NCBI GenBank assembly: GCA_043782425.1
Contig: JAYWAM010000057.1
Span: 1-18,592, forward strand
DNA length: 18,592 nucleotides
Source of the DNA: JAYWAM01 sp043782425
GTDB taxonomy: Bacteria; Pseudomonadota; Gammaproteobacteria; Burkholderiales; Usitatibacteraceae
Direction of reading: 5' to 3'
Shown in pieces: positions 1-7,500 of this stretch. Numbering within the stretch: the first letter of the stretch is position 1; each line of letters opens with the position of its first letter. The position numbers were made by a program, and so were the translations under genes. Under the pieces are notes generated by a model. That model did no database searches. It worked only from the letters and a program-made list of their open reading frames with translations, and was not told the DNA's origin.

Positions 1-1
1 G

Positions 2-559
2 CCCAACGCCAACATGCTTCCCCTACCGGCCACACCAACAACGAGCGGCGCGCCCATCGACCTCAATGCCAAATCCGCCATGCTGACAAAACAGGAAACA
101 TATCCCAAGCCATCCGCAAGCGTCAGCGAGGCCGCTCCCGCTGCTGCTGCGGTGGTACTTGCCAAAGCCGAGTGCACCCGACCAGAAAATGCCAAGGTGC
201 GGCTATACACCCAGGTATATGGGCCGCAGGAGTTTGCTGCTTTCACAAAAGCGAAAATGCAGTCACCCAGCATGGATCTGAGCAACACCATTTCATTCGT
301 ATCGATAGAAAACGTTGACGCGACCGCGAAGAAACTCGGCACGCGCCCGCCTTACCGCTGGTCCGCCCCCACACTGGTGTATCACAACGAAAGCGAGCGA
401 GCGTGCGCCGAAAAACTGGCGAACGTTTACCAAACTGCCTACGGCCCCAAACCCAATCTGCGCTCTCTACCTGAGCGCTTGAAAAAACAGCCCGGCGTTA
501 TCGAACTGTGGGTGCCGATAGGCGGAGCGCCGAAGCTGACTGGGAAAGTGACTGAGTAA
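2..559 (+). CDS. Hypothetical protein, 5' end outside window
   Basis: The frame is open to the left edge, so the first ATG in view (position 14) is probably internal and the gene is 5'-partial. What is seen is a Pro/Ala-rich, low-complexity stretch over roughly the first 50 residues, which looks like a linker, followed by a compact mixed alpha/beta domain of about 125 residues. That domain contains the pattern VRLYTQVYG, then PTLVYHNESERACAEKLANVY near its end, and the protein closes with a hydrophobic segment around IELWVPIGG. The strand-helix pattern faintly resembles small C-terminal domains such as LytR_C, but I do not recognise the family and would not assign a function. It is co-directional with the PEGA/patatin unit, but a repeat-filled gap of 436 bp separates them, so co-transcription is doubtful. 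Confidence 0.6.
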   Translation, partial: PNANMLPLPATPTTSGAPIDLNAKSAMLTKQETYPKPSASVSEAAPAAAAVVLAKAECTRPENAKVRLYTQVYGPQEFAAFTKAKMQSPSMDLSNTISFVSIENVDATAKKLGTRPPYRWSAPTLVYHNESERACAEKLANVYQTAYGPKPNLRSLPERLKKQPGVIELWVPIGGAPKLTGKVTE

Positions 560-610
560 TGGCGCGGTGCGCGGTTTCAGCTTTTCCCCATCGCCCCGCT
601 TGCGGGACGA

Positions 611-827
611 GGGAGCGATTCAAACTGATGTGGCGTATTTCCTATTCTCGATAGAAGCGTAAATATTTTCGCCAGATTTGTCATTCCCGCGCAAGCGCGG
701 AATCCATGTTCTGCTAACAAGAAATGGTTCCCCGCTGCAGCCTGCCCTCGAATGCTTTAATCGGGGGCGTGGATGACAGTTGTTTGGTGGTTCTTGAATT
801 CGCCTCACATTAGCTTGAGTCGCACCA
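611..827. mobile_element. MITE-like element, copy 1
   Basis: A roughly 217-bp non-coding unit bounded by imperfect terminal inverted repeats. The left end reads GAGCGATTCAAACTGATGTG and the right end, on the opposite strand, reads GTGCGACTCAAGCTAATGTG. It shares its whole internal plan with copy 2 at 2750-2961: a TCATTCCCGCG...CGCGGAATCC hairpin, and an identical ~31-bp block that includes GCCTGCCCTCGAATGC. The flanks at 602-610 and 828-836 match at 7 of 9 bases, which fits a decayed 9-bp target duplication. There is no open frame of transposase type, so it is non-autonomous. The more diverged ends suggest an older insertion than copy 2. Confidence 0.75.
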
Positions 828-847
828 GCGGGGCGGAGGAATAGCGA

Positions 848-946
848 GTAGGGTGGATCAAGGCCGAAGGCCGGATCCACCGCAACGCTTATATTTCGAG
901 CGGATGGTGATTGGCGGATACGCTGCGCTGCGCTGTGCCACCCTAC
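848..946. repeat. ~99-bp intergenic palindromic repeat unit
   Basis: This unit begins GTAGGGTGG and ends CCACCCTAC, a perfect 9-bp terminal inverted repeat. Its left half contains a hairpin with 8-bp arms (GGTGGATC at 852-859 and GATCCACC at 874-881) around an AAGGCCGAAGGCCG loop. The right half (905-946) is a second, more diverged hairpin-like segment rich in CGCTGCG. This style of GTAGGGTGGAT...ATCCACC unit is a common dispersed intergenic repeat in proteobacteria. With copy 1 of the MITE it fills almost the entire 560-995 gene-free stretch. The unit ends 42 bp before the Shine-Dalgarno sequence of the next gene, so it may act as an mRNA stem-loop or lie near the promoter. Confidence 0.6.
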
Positions 947-998
947 ACTTGCTGACGACTTTTTTTCTTCACACTACAAAACTTCACAAGGAGCAATG

Positions 999-1217
999 AT
1001 GGAATTCATCCAAGTCACCTACCCGACCACTAGATTTGTCTACATCGACGATGCGCAGTCTGGGCGCACCAATGAAGTATTGCGTGTCGAAGCAGGCACA
1101 CATGAGTTTGACCTCGGCATACCGGCAAACTACAAGCCTGCCTCGCGCCAGGTGGAAGTGAAAGACACGACGGTACTGCAACCCCTGGTGATCGCCTTTA
1201 CCAAGAAAGGCAAATAG
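999..1217 (+). CDS. Small PEGA-like domain protein
   Basis: A 72-residue protein with no signal peptide or membrane segment. Two ATG codons sit in tandem at 996 and 999. The AAGGAG at 988-993 is only 2 nt from the first but 5 nt from the second, so I prefer 999. The sequence is almost all short beta strands, with a pattern typical of PEGA-type domains: V-x-I-D at the start, R-V-E-A-G-T-H-E-F in the middle, then I-P-A-N-Y-K-P-A and a V-x-V-x-x-T-T final strand. PEGA domains are small beta sandwiches usually found on surface or envelope proteins. Here the domain is alone and appears cytoplasmic. Its stop lies 2 nt before the patatin start, so the two are almost certainly co-transcribed, and it may act together with that lipoprotein. 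Family call is by eye. Confidence 0.65.
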   Translation: MEFIQVTYPTTRFVYIDDAQSGRTNEVLRVEAGTHEFDLGIPANYKPASRQVEVKDTTVLQPLVIAFTKKGK

Positions 1218-1219
1218 CC

Positions 1220-2668
1220 ATGTGCATACGAACTGTTACGCGCATTGCAGCCGTCATCCTGGCGTTGGCATTAAGCGGCTGCGGCTCTTTCCCCAAAAAT
1301 CCGCCCTTGACCAAATACGATCCCTCAGCAGGCTATCGCTTCGAGCAACTGGAACAAGGCAACGATGAGTTGTTTGTGATTTTGGCTTTCTCCGGCGGCG
1401 GCACGCGCGCCGCAGCTCTTTCCTATGGCGTGCTTGAAGCCCTGCGCGACAGCAAATTTCAAAACAACAAACAAAAACTGTCGCTGCTGGATGAGGTCGA
1501 TGTGATTTCATCGATCTCCGGCGGCAGTTTCCCCGCCGCGTATTACGCCTTGTATGGCGCGCGCATTTTCGACGAATTCCCTGAACGCTTTCTTTACCGA
1601 CCCATCCAATCCGATCTGCTCAAGTTGGCGTTGACTCCCGCCAGCCTGTTGAAGCTTGCCGGGCCAACCTTTGGGCGCAGCGATTTAGCCGCAGAGTTTT
1701 ACGACCGCGAAGTATTCGGCGCAGGCAGCTATGCCGACCTTATCGCCCAACGCCGTCGCCCCTTCGTGATTTTGAACGCCACCGACATGACCACTGGCGC
1801 ACAGTTTCCCTTTATCCAGGATCAATTCGATCTGCTGTGTTCGGACTTGGCTGGCGTCTCGCTGGGGCGCGCCGCAGCCGCCTCGTCGGCGTTTCCCGGC
1901 GGGCTCACGCCGCTCACTTTTCAAAACTATGCCGGCGCCTGCAATTATCGCCAACCGCGCTGGGTTGATCTCGCAGTCAACGACCGCAAATCACGCCTCA
2001 ATGCGCGCCGCACCGCGCGCGCTGAGAGCCGCTTGTCGTACACCGATACCAATCCGGCAACGCGGCGCGACTATATCCACCTCAGCGACGGCGGCGTGGC
2101 CGACAACATCGGCCTGCGCGAACCGCTCACGGCGATTAGCGGCGCCGATAATTCATGGAGCGTGCTGCGGATGATCAATCTCAAAAAAGTCAGCAAGCTG
2201 GTGGTGATCGTGGTCAACGCCGCCACCAACCCCGCCACTGCTCGCGACAAAACGCCCGACGTGCCCAACATCATCGACAACATCACTGCTGCGGCCACCG
2301 TTCCCCTCGACAATTACTCTTTTGACACCCTCGAACTCCTGCGCAGCACAGTGAACCAATTCAATGAAGAGCAGCGCCTGATAGCGGGCTGCAAAGCGCT
2401 CGCCATCGGCAAAGGCGCGCAATGCGCCCTCGACATTCCCGCGCCGCAGCAGATTGATTTTTATCCGGTCGAAGTGGCGTTTGAATACATCGCATCCCCC
2501 GCCGAGCGCAACTGGTTCAAGAATCTTCCAACCAGCCTGGAGCTACCCCGCGAAACCGTAGATAAACTGCGCGCCATCGGACGTCAACTTCTCAGCGAAG
2601 ATCCGGGATTTAAAAAGCTCATGAAGGCGCTAGGGGGTTGTCTTGCGTTTGATGGGAAGGGCTGCTAA
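1220..2668 (+). CDS. Patatin-like phospholipase, lipoprotein
   Basis: A 482-residue predicted lipid acyl hydrolase. Residues 1-20 form a lipoprotein signal peptide with lipobox LSGC (Cys21), so the protein should be exported and membrane-anchored. The patatin core follows: the oxyanion-hole glycine loop FSGGGTR (57-63), the nucleophile elbow SISGGS with Ser100 as presumed catalytic serine, and the catalytic aspartate motif SDGG with Asp290. Serine and aspartate form the dyad typical of patatins. The nucleophile motif has Ser in place of the first Gly of GxSxG, which I have seen in other envelope patatins and do not regard as inactivating. The C-terminal ~150 residues have no feature I recognise. 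It follows the PEGA-like gene with a 2-nt gap (AAAGG about 12 nt upstream of the ATG). The pair is enclosed by two MITE copies. Confidence 0.88.
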   Translation: MCIRTVTRIAAVILALALSGCGSFPKNPPLTKYDPSAGYRFEQLEQGNDELFVILAFSGGGTRAAALSYGVLEALRDSKFQNNKQKLSLLDEVDVISSISGGSFPAAYYALYGARIFDEFPERFLYRPIQSDLLKLALTPASLLKLAGPTFGRSDLAAEFYDREVFGAGSYADLIAQRRRPFVILNATDMTTGAQFPFIQDQFDLLCSDLAGVSLGRAAAASSAFPGGLTPLTFQNYAGACNYRQPRWVDLAVNDRKSRLNARRTARAESRLSYTDTNPATRRDYIHLSDGGVADNIGLREPLTAISGADNSWSVLRMINLKKVSKLVVIVVNAATNPATARDKTPDVPNIIDNITAAATVPLDNYSFDTLELLRSTVNQFNEEQRLIAGCKALAIGKGAQCALDIPAPQQIDFYPVEVAFEYIASPAERNWFKNLPTSLELPRETVDKLRAIGRQLLSEDPGFKKLMKALGGCLAFDGKGC

Positions 2669-2714
2669 AGGGGTGTATTGATTTGTTGTGCGACAAGGAT
2701 TGACATGTGGTTCC

Positions 2715-2736
2715 ATGCCCGTTGGTTATTGCGCCC
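2715..2736. repeat. Half copy of REP-like repeat (inverted pair, left)
   Basis: This 22-bp sequence, beginning ATGCCCGTTGG and ending ATTGCGCCC, is the exact reverse complement of 3115-3136. The full repeat unit at 3116-3142 is a hairpin; this copy keeps only one arm and the loop. The two copies lie in opposite orientation, 378 bp apart, with MITE copy 2 between them. Confidence 0.6.
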
Positions 2737-2749
2737 GACACGGGCTGAC

Positions 2750-2961
2750 GGGTGCGATTCAAACTGATGTGGGTATTTCTTTGAAAGAAGCGTGAATGAT
2801 TTCGCCTGATTTGTCATTCCCGCGAAAGCGGGAATCCATGTTTCTCAAGAGAAAAATGGATCCCCGCTGTAGCCTGCCCTCGAATGCTTTAATCGGGGGC
2901 GGGGACGACACTTGTTCTGAGGTTATTTAAACTCGTTTCCACATTAGTTTGAATCGCACCC
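2750..2961. mobile_element. MITE-like element, copy 2, with 9-bp target duplication
   Basis: A 212-bp unit with 23-bp terminal inverted repeats matching at 22 of 23 positions; the left end begins GGGTGCGATTCAAAC and the right end is its complement. It is flanked by the direct repeat CGGGCTGAC at 2741-2749 and 2962-2970, a 9-bp target duplication that proves movement by a cut-and-paste type transposase. The interior has a TCATTCCCGCG/CGCGGGAATCC-type hairpin and a second GC-rich segment ending in ATCGGGGGCG. There is no coding frame, so a transposase must come from elsewhere in the genome. The parent insertion sequence is not in this window. Confidence 0.85.
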
Positions 2962-2970
2962 CGGGCTGAC

Positions 2971-3287
2971 AATTCGTTTTGCACCTGAAACGCGATCATG
3001 ATAGAGTTCGTCCGCGTTCGGTTGCGCTATCGGCCAAGCACAACTTTCTGCATGCAAAACCGCTGCAACAAATCTGCTTGGTGGTTTCTATATGGCGTAA
3101 TCGAGCAGCAAGTAGGGCGCAATAACCAACGGGCATTGCGCCGTATGCAAAGTTTCGAGATACTGTATTTAAAGTCGATGTGATGTTTGACGAATAATGT
3201 TGGTATGGTCGCAGTGATCCATTTCACGTCTTTCGTTTTGTTGCCACGCCGCTATCGGGAAGCCACAATACACATCTGGAGGTGTAT
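2971..3287. other. Intergenic region without a supported gene
   Basis: Between MITE copy 2 and the vapB remnant I see no convincing gene. Short open frames exist on both strands (for example 2998-3183 forward), but they lack a ribosome-binding site and family resemblance, and the forward one runs through the REP-like hairpin. The last bases carry the GGAGGTGTAT ribosome-binding region of the vapB remnant. Confidence 0.6.
3116..3142. repeat. REP-like hairpin
   Basis: A 27-bp palindrome with perfect 8-bp arms, GGCGCAAT at 3116-3123 and ATTGCGCC at 3135-3142, around an AACCAACGGGC loop. It shares 22 bp, inverted, with 2715-2736. It resembles dispersed extragenic palindromes found in many beta- and gammaproteobacteria. 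Confidence 0.65.
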
Positions 3288-3506
3288 ATGCGAACCAATA
3301 TTGTGTTGGACGACCAAGTCGTCGCCGAAGCCATGAAATTAACCAAAGCAAAATCCAAACAAGAAGTGGTTGACCTCGCCTTGCGCTAGATCGTCGCACT
3401 ACGCAAACGGAAAAATGTGCTCAATCTGGTCGGCTAGGATATGATCGCGCCGGATTACGATGTGCACGCAACGCGTGCGAGCATGATCCGTGGTTCTCGT
3501 CTATAG
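3288..3506 (+). pseudogene. vapB: VapB-type antitoxin, broken by two nonsense codons
   Basis: The frame starts at an ATG preceded by a strong CTGGAGGTGTAT ribosome-binding region. It reads as the short type II VapB antitoxin: MRTNIVLDDQVVAEAM, then LTKAKSKQEVVDLALR, matching the N-terminal ribbon-helix-helix-like DNA-binding half. A TAG at codon 34 (3387-3389) interrupts the conserved helix, and a second TAG lies at codon 50 (3435-3437). Reading through both gives the expected C-terminal toxin-binding tail with DMIAPDYDVHATRA, ending at a TAG at 3504-3506. The intact form would be about 72 residues, which is normal for the family. Its job would be to neutralise the VapC ribonuclease encoded next and to repress the operon. 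With only the first 33 codons translated, the toxin-binding part would be missing. Confidence 0.8.
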
Positions 3507-3715
3507 CTCGGCCTGGAAAGGTCTGCTCTGAGCGCGCACCACACTGCAAACCTCGGCGCTGCGTGAACTTCTGCAAGCCAAAAAGGCGCACTCGTTCCCG
3601 TTGTCTGCCACACAGCCCGCGCGATTATCTTGTCGCCGAACAAATCGTACCTCTGCTCCACGATGATCGAGATTTTAAGACCCTCGCATCGGTCGAGCCT
3701 AAGTTGAAGCTGTCT
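3490..3715 (+). pseudogene. vapC: VapC-type PIN-domain toxin, remnant
   Basis: Pieces of a VapC toxin are readable in sequence. From a GTG at 3490 the frame gives VVLVYSSAW, matching the family start V-L-V-D-S-S-V-W, but the catalytic aspartate is replaced by tyrosine (codon TAT at 3502-3504). The frame stops at 3529-3531. A second piece downstream matches T-x-x-T-x-x-L-R-E-L-L (LQTSALRELLQA). A third, in another frame from about 3623, reads YLVAEQIVPLLHDDRDFKTL, matching the C-terminal part of the PIN domain with its D-x-D-F motif. The middle third of the domain is gone. An intact VapC is about 130-140 residues and cleaves RNA; this copy cannot. The start overlaps the vapB end by about 17 nt, as is common in vapBC operons. 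Confidence 0.75.
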
Positions 3716-3904
3716 ACCGCCGAGAAAAGGCGAGCTATTGAGCGTTCCCTAATGCACGACAGCTTCTTGTCTCCACCACCCCCTCACCCCAATCCTCCCT
3801 TGCAGGGCGCATGAAAATGGGAATGATGTAGACTTGCTGCGGCATATTCATTTTTTGTCTTTGGGTGCGGGCCGACCCAGGCGCCACTTACGGTTTACCA
3901 GTGT

Positions 3905-4579
3905 ATGACAGAAAAAACACCTCATTTCGATGCGCTAAGGGCTTACCTCAATCTGCTTGAAAAGAACATCGCCAAGCGCGGCGATGTGTCGCGAAAAGAG
4001 CACTTTGCGCGCATGCTGATTGCGAAAATGCAGGATGACATGGTAGACCCCGTGTCGTACCGTGTTGCGGTAAATTCCCTGCTCGATGCGCTCCCCTTGG
4101 AGTACAAAGGTGACGCGGTTAGTGTCGCGCGCGAGTTTTTCCCGTTTCTGGTATCCGATATCAAGTCCGTCGCGGCAATGATGCAAAGCGGCAGCTATCG
4201 CGGATTCACGACGGGCAACAGTGTTGTCAGTGATAACGACATAAAATGTATTGACAGGTTGATTGGCCAGTCCGAAGGGCAGATGCTATCGCAGCGGCAG
4301 TCTGAGTTGCATGGCAAGTATCTTGCATGCCTTGCGAAGCTGGGAATGGAAGAGGGGGTCGCGGTGATACGTGGAAAAATGTCCAGGTTGCTGCTCTACC
4401 TGACTTGCAACCAGATGGTTACACATGTTCTTTACCGCTCGGCCATAGACGACGTGCTGCCCCAGTTGAGTTCGGAAAAAACGCAACAGTATTTCCTCTT
4501 GGTCGCCAGGGAATTTTATTATTTCCTCACCGCGGACCCGAACGCTCCCGCTATGATAAACGTGATGGATAGCGAGTAA
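3905..4579 (+). CDS. Hypothetical protein with internal duplication
   Basis: A 224-residue, apparently all-helical cytoplasmic protein with no signal peptide or membrane segment; family not recognised. It consists of two tandem homologous halves. Residues about 7-85 and 132-211 align with an offset of 125-126: Tyr14/Tyr139, Arg36/Arg161, Tyr52-Arg53/Tyr177-Arg178, and the clearest block VAREFFPFLVSD (74-85) against VAREFYYFLTAD (200-211). A less similar linker (86-131) joins them. No Shine-Dalgarno sequence is obvious before the ATG; the 190 bp upstream hold only the end of the vapC remnant and an unremarkable C-rich stretch. The gene stops 11 nt before the start of the large helicase gene in the same direction, so the two are very probably one transcription unit and this protein may be a partner or regulator of the helicase. 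Confidence 0.75.
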   Translation: MTEKTPHFDALRAYLNLLEKNIAKRGDVSRKEHFARMLIAKMQDDMVDPVSYRVAVNSLLDALPLEYKGDAVSVAREFFPFLVSDIKSVAAMMQSGSYRGFTTGNSVVSDNDIKCIDRLIGQSEGQMLSQRQSELHGKYLACLAKLGMEEGVAVIRGKMSRLLLYLTCNQMVTHVLYRSAIDDVLPQLSSEKTQQYFLLVAREFYYFLTADPNAPAMINVMDSE

Positions 4580-4590
4580 ACCAGGCAAGC

Positions 4591-7500
4591 ATGAGAACCA
4601 TAGAATATGTCGGTATCGATACCTCCAAGGTTAAAGCGCAGTACGACAAGGTCAGGCAAGCCATAGAGCGCGATGATTTTCGCTCGGCTGAGGTGAAAAA
4701 GCTCGCCAGCCTGAGTCATGGCAAGTTCTATCGCGCCAAACTCGATTACGCCAATCGCCTGCTGTTTTCCGTGGTGCGCCACAATGGGCAGGTGTATGCG
4801 CTGCTGCTCGAGGTGATCGAGCAGCACGCCTACGACAAATCGCGTTTTTTGCGCGGCGCAGAAATTGACGAGGAGAAAATTCCCCTCATGGATGCGCATC
4901 TGGCGGCTAGCGACGCCGAGGCGGTGCGCTACATTCACCCCGAGCGGCGCGAAATTCATTTGCTTGGCAAGGTGATTTCCTTCGACGATGCGCAGGAAAC
5001 GGTGTATCGCTTGCCGCCTCCGCTTATCATCGTCGGCGGCGCGGGCAGCGGCAAGACTGCGCTGACGCTGGAGAAAATGAAGCATGCCGAGGGTGAGGTG
5101 CTGTATGTCACGCATTCAGCCTATCTTGCGCAAAGCGCGCGTAACCTCTACTTTTCCAACGGCTTCGAGCGCGAAGACCAGGATGCGGTTTTTCTTTCTT
5201 ACCGCGAATTTATCGAGACGATACACGTGCCACCGGGGCGTGAAGCGTCGTGGCGCGATTTCGCCGCGTGGTTTACGCGCCAGCGGCAAACTTTCCGCGA
5301 TGTGGATGGGCACCAGGCGTTCGAAGAGATTCGCGGCGTGATTGCCGCCGATGCCGAAGGCGTGCTGACGCGCGAGCAGTATCGCGCGCTCGGCGTGCGC
5401 CAGTCTATCTTTCCGGTTGGTGAACGCGACACGCTTTACGACTTGTTTGAAAAGTATCGCGCCTGGCTGAGCGCAAGCCAGCTCTACGATACCAATCTGG
5501 TGGCGCACGAGTGGCGCCAGTTGGTGGCGCCGCGCTACGATTTTATCGTCATCGACGAGGTGCAGGATTTGACCACCGCGCAGCTCGCGCTGGTGCTCAA
5601 AGCGCTGCGCAAGCTCGGCAACTTTTTGTTGTGCGGTGATTCCAATCAGATCGTGCACCCTAACTTTTTTTCCTGGAGCAAGGTCAAGACACTTTTTTGG
5701 CGCGACCAGGAGATCGCCGCACGGCAGGATCTCAAGGTGCTGCGCGCAAACTTCCGCAATTCCGAACAAGCCACGCGCGTGGCCAACCTGCTGCTCAAGA
5801 TCAAGCAAAGCCGCTTTGGCTCGGTGGATCGCGAAAGCAATTTTCTGGTCGAGGCGGTGGCAAGCGAGGCCGGCACGGTCACGGTGATGGCCGACAAGGA
5901 TAGCGTCAAGCAAGAGCTGAATCGTAAAACGCGCCAGGCTACGCAGTTCGCCGTGCTGGTGATGCGCGATGAGGACAAAGCTGAGGCGCGCAAATTTTTT
6001 CAGACCCCGCTGATTTTTTCGATTCACGAAGCCAAGGGCCTGGAATACGAGAACATCATTCTCTATCGTTTTATTTCCGACAATCGCGCGCATTTTTCCG
6101 AAATTGCCGAGGGCGTCACGGCAAGCGACCTGGAAGGCGAAGCGCTTGAGTATCGCCGCGCCAAAGACAAGGCCGACAAATCGTTGGAAATCTACAAGTT
6201 CTACGTCAACGCTTTGTACGTCGCGCTCACGCGCGCGATCCGCAATCTTTACCTGATCGAATCCGACAGCGGGCACGTATTGCTACGCCTGCTCGGCGTG
6301 CAAACAGCCGATGACAAACTGCAAGTGGACGCCAAAGCCTCGTCGCTGGAAGATTGGCAAAAGGAAGCGCGCAAACTTGAACTACAGGGCAAGCAGGAGC
6401 AAGCCGACGCGATCCGCCAAACGATACTCAGGCAAACGCCCGTGCCGTGGCCGGTTTTCGACGAAGCGCGCTTGCGTGAGACGCTCGTCAAAGTATTCCG
6501 TGAGCAGGCGCCGGGCAACAAGGCGCGCCAGCAACTTTACGAATATGCGCTGTGCTATGACGAGCCGGGGCTGGTCGAGTACCTGGTGAAAGAGGCGAAG
6601 TACGACGCCGCATTGGGCTTCGCCAAGCAACGCGAAACCCTGGGGCGCAAGTTTTATGCGCAGTACTTCGCGCACAACTTCAAAGACATTCTGCGCCAGT
6701 GCGATGTGCATGGAGTGGATCACCGCACGCCCATGAACCAGACGCCGCTCATGGCAGCCGCCGCCGCCGGTAATGTTCCCCTGGTCGATGCGTTGCTCGA
6801 ACGCGGCGCCGATCCTGAACTTACCGATCACACCGGGCGCAATGCATTGCACTGGGCCATGCAGGAAGCATTTCACGACGCCAAATATGCCGGACGCGCG
6901 TTCGCCGCTATCTATGATCGCATTGCGCCCGCCGCAATAGACGTAATGGTGGGCGAGCGTCTGGTGCGCATTGATCGCCATTTGACGGAATATTTTCTGT
7001 TCCAGACGCTATGGGTGCTGTTCAAGGCGCGCTTCGCCGATGCTGCTTGGGGCGCACGCGCGGCGATCAACACCGCCGCCATCGTGGCGGCCTGGAAACA
7101 TATTCCCGCCAATGTGCTGCGCCCGGAACGCAACAAGCGCGCGCATCTATCCAATGTGCTGTCGCGCAACGAGGTGGATCGTGACTACGCCTACAACCGC
7201 AGCCTGTTCAAGCGCCTGCAAACCGGCTGGTACGCCTTTAACCCGCAGCTTGCGGTACGCCGTCGTCAAGGCGAAACGCAAGTCTGGACGCCGGTGTACA
7301 GCGCGCTTAATCTGCGCCTGGTCAAGGAACTCGCCTTGCCGAGGAATTGGGAAGTTGTCGATAGGCTGCTGGTTGCCGGGGGCGAGCCGCCCGCAGATGC
7401 GGCGATAGCCGGTGAGCGCCTGGTGGCGCGCCTTGAAATGCAGCACGCTGCCGATGAGGCGCGGCTAAAAGCCGCTGAGCAGGCCCGGCAGCAGCGCGCG

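Noticed and set aside
2998..3183. Forward 61-codon open frame
   Set aside because: It has no ribosome-binding site, runs through the REP-like hairpin and has no recognisable pattern.
5116..6276. Long (386-codon) minus-strand open frame opposite the helicase
   Set aside because: It is the antisense shadow of a GC-biased coding region; the plus-strand frame contains every SF1 motif in order.
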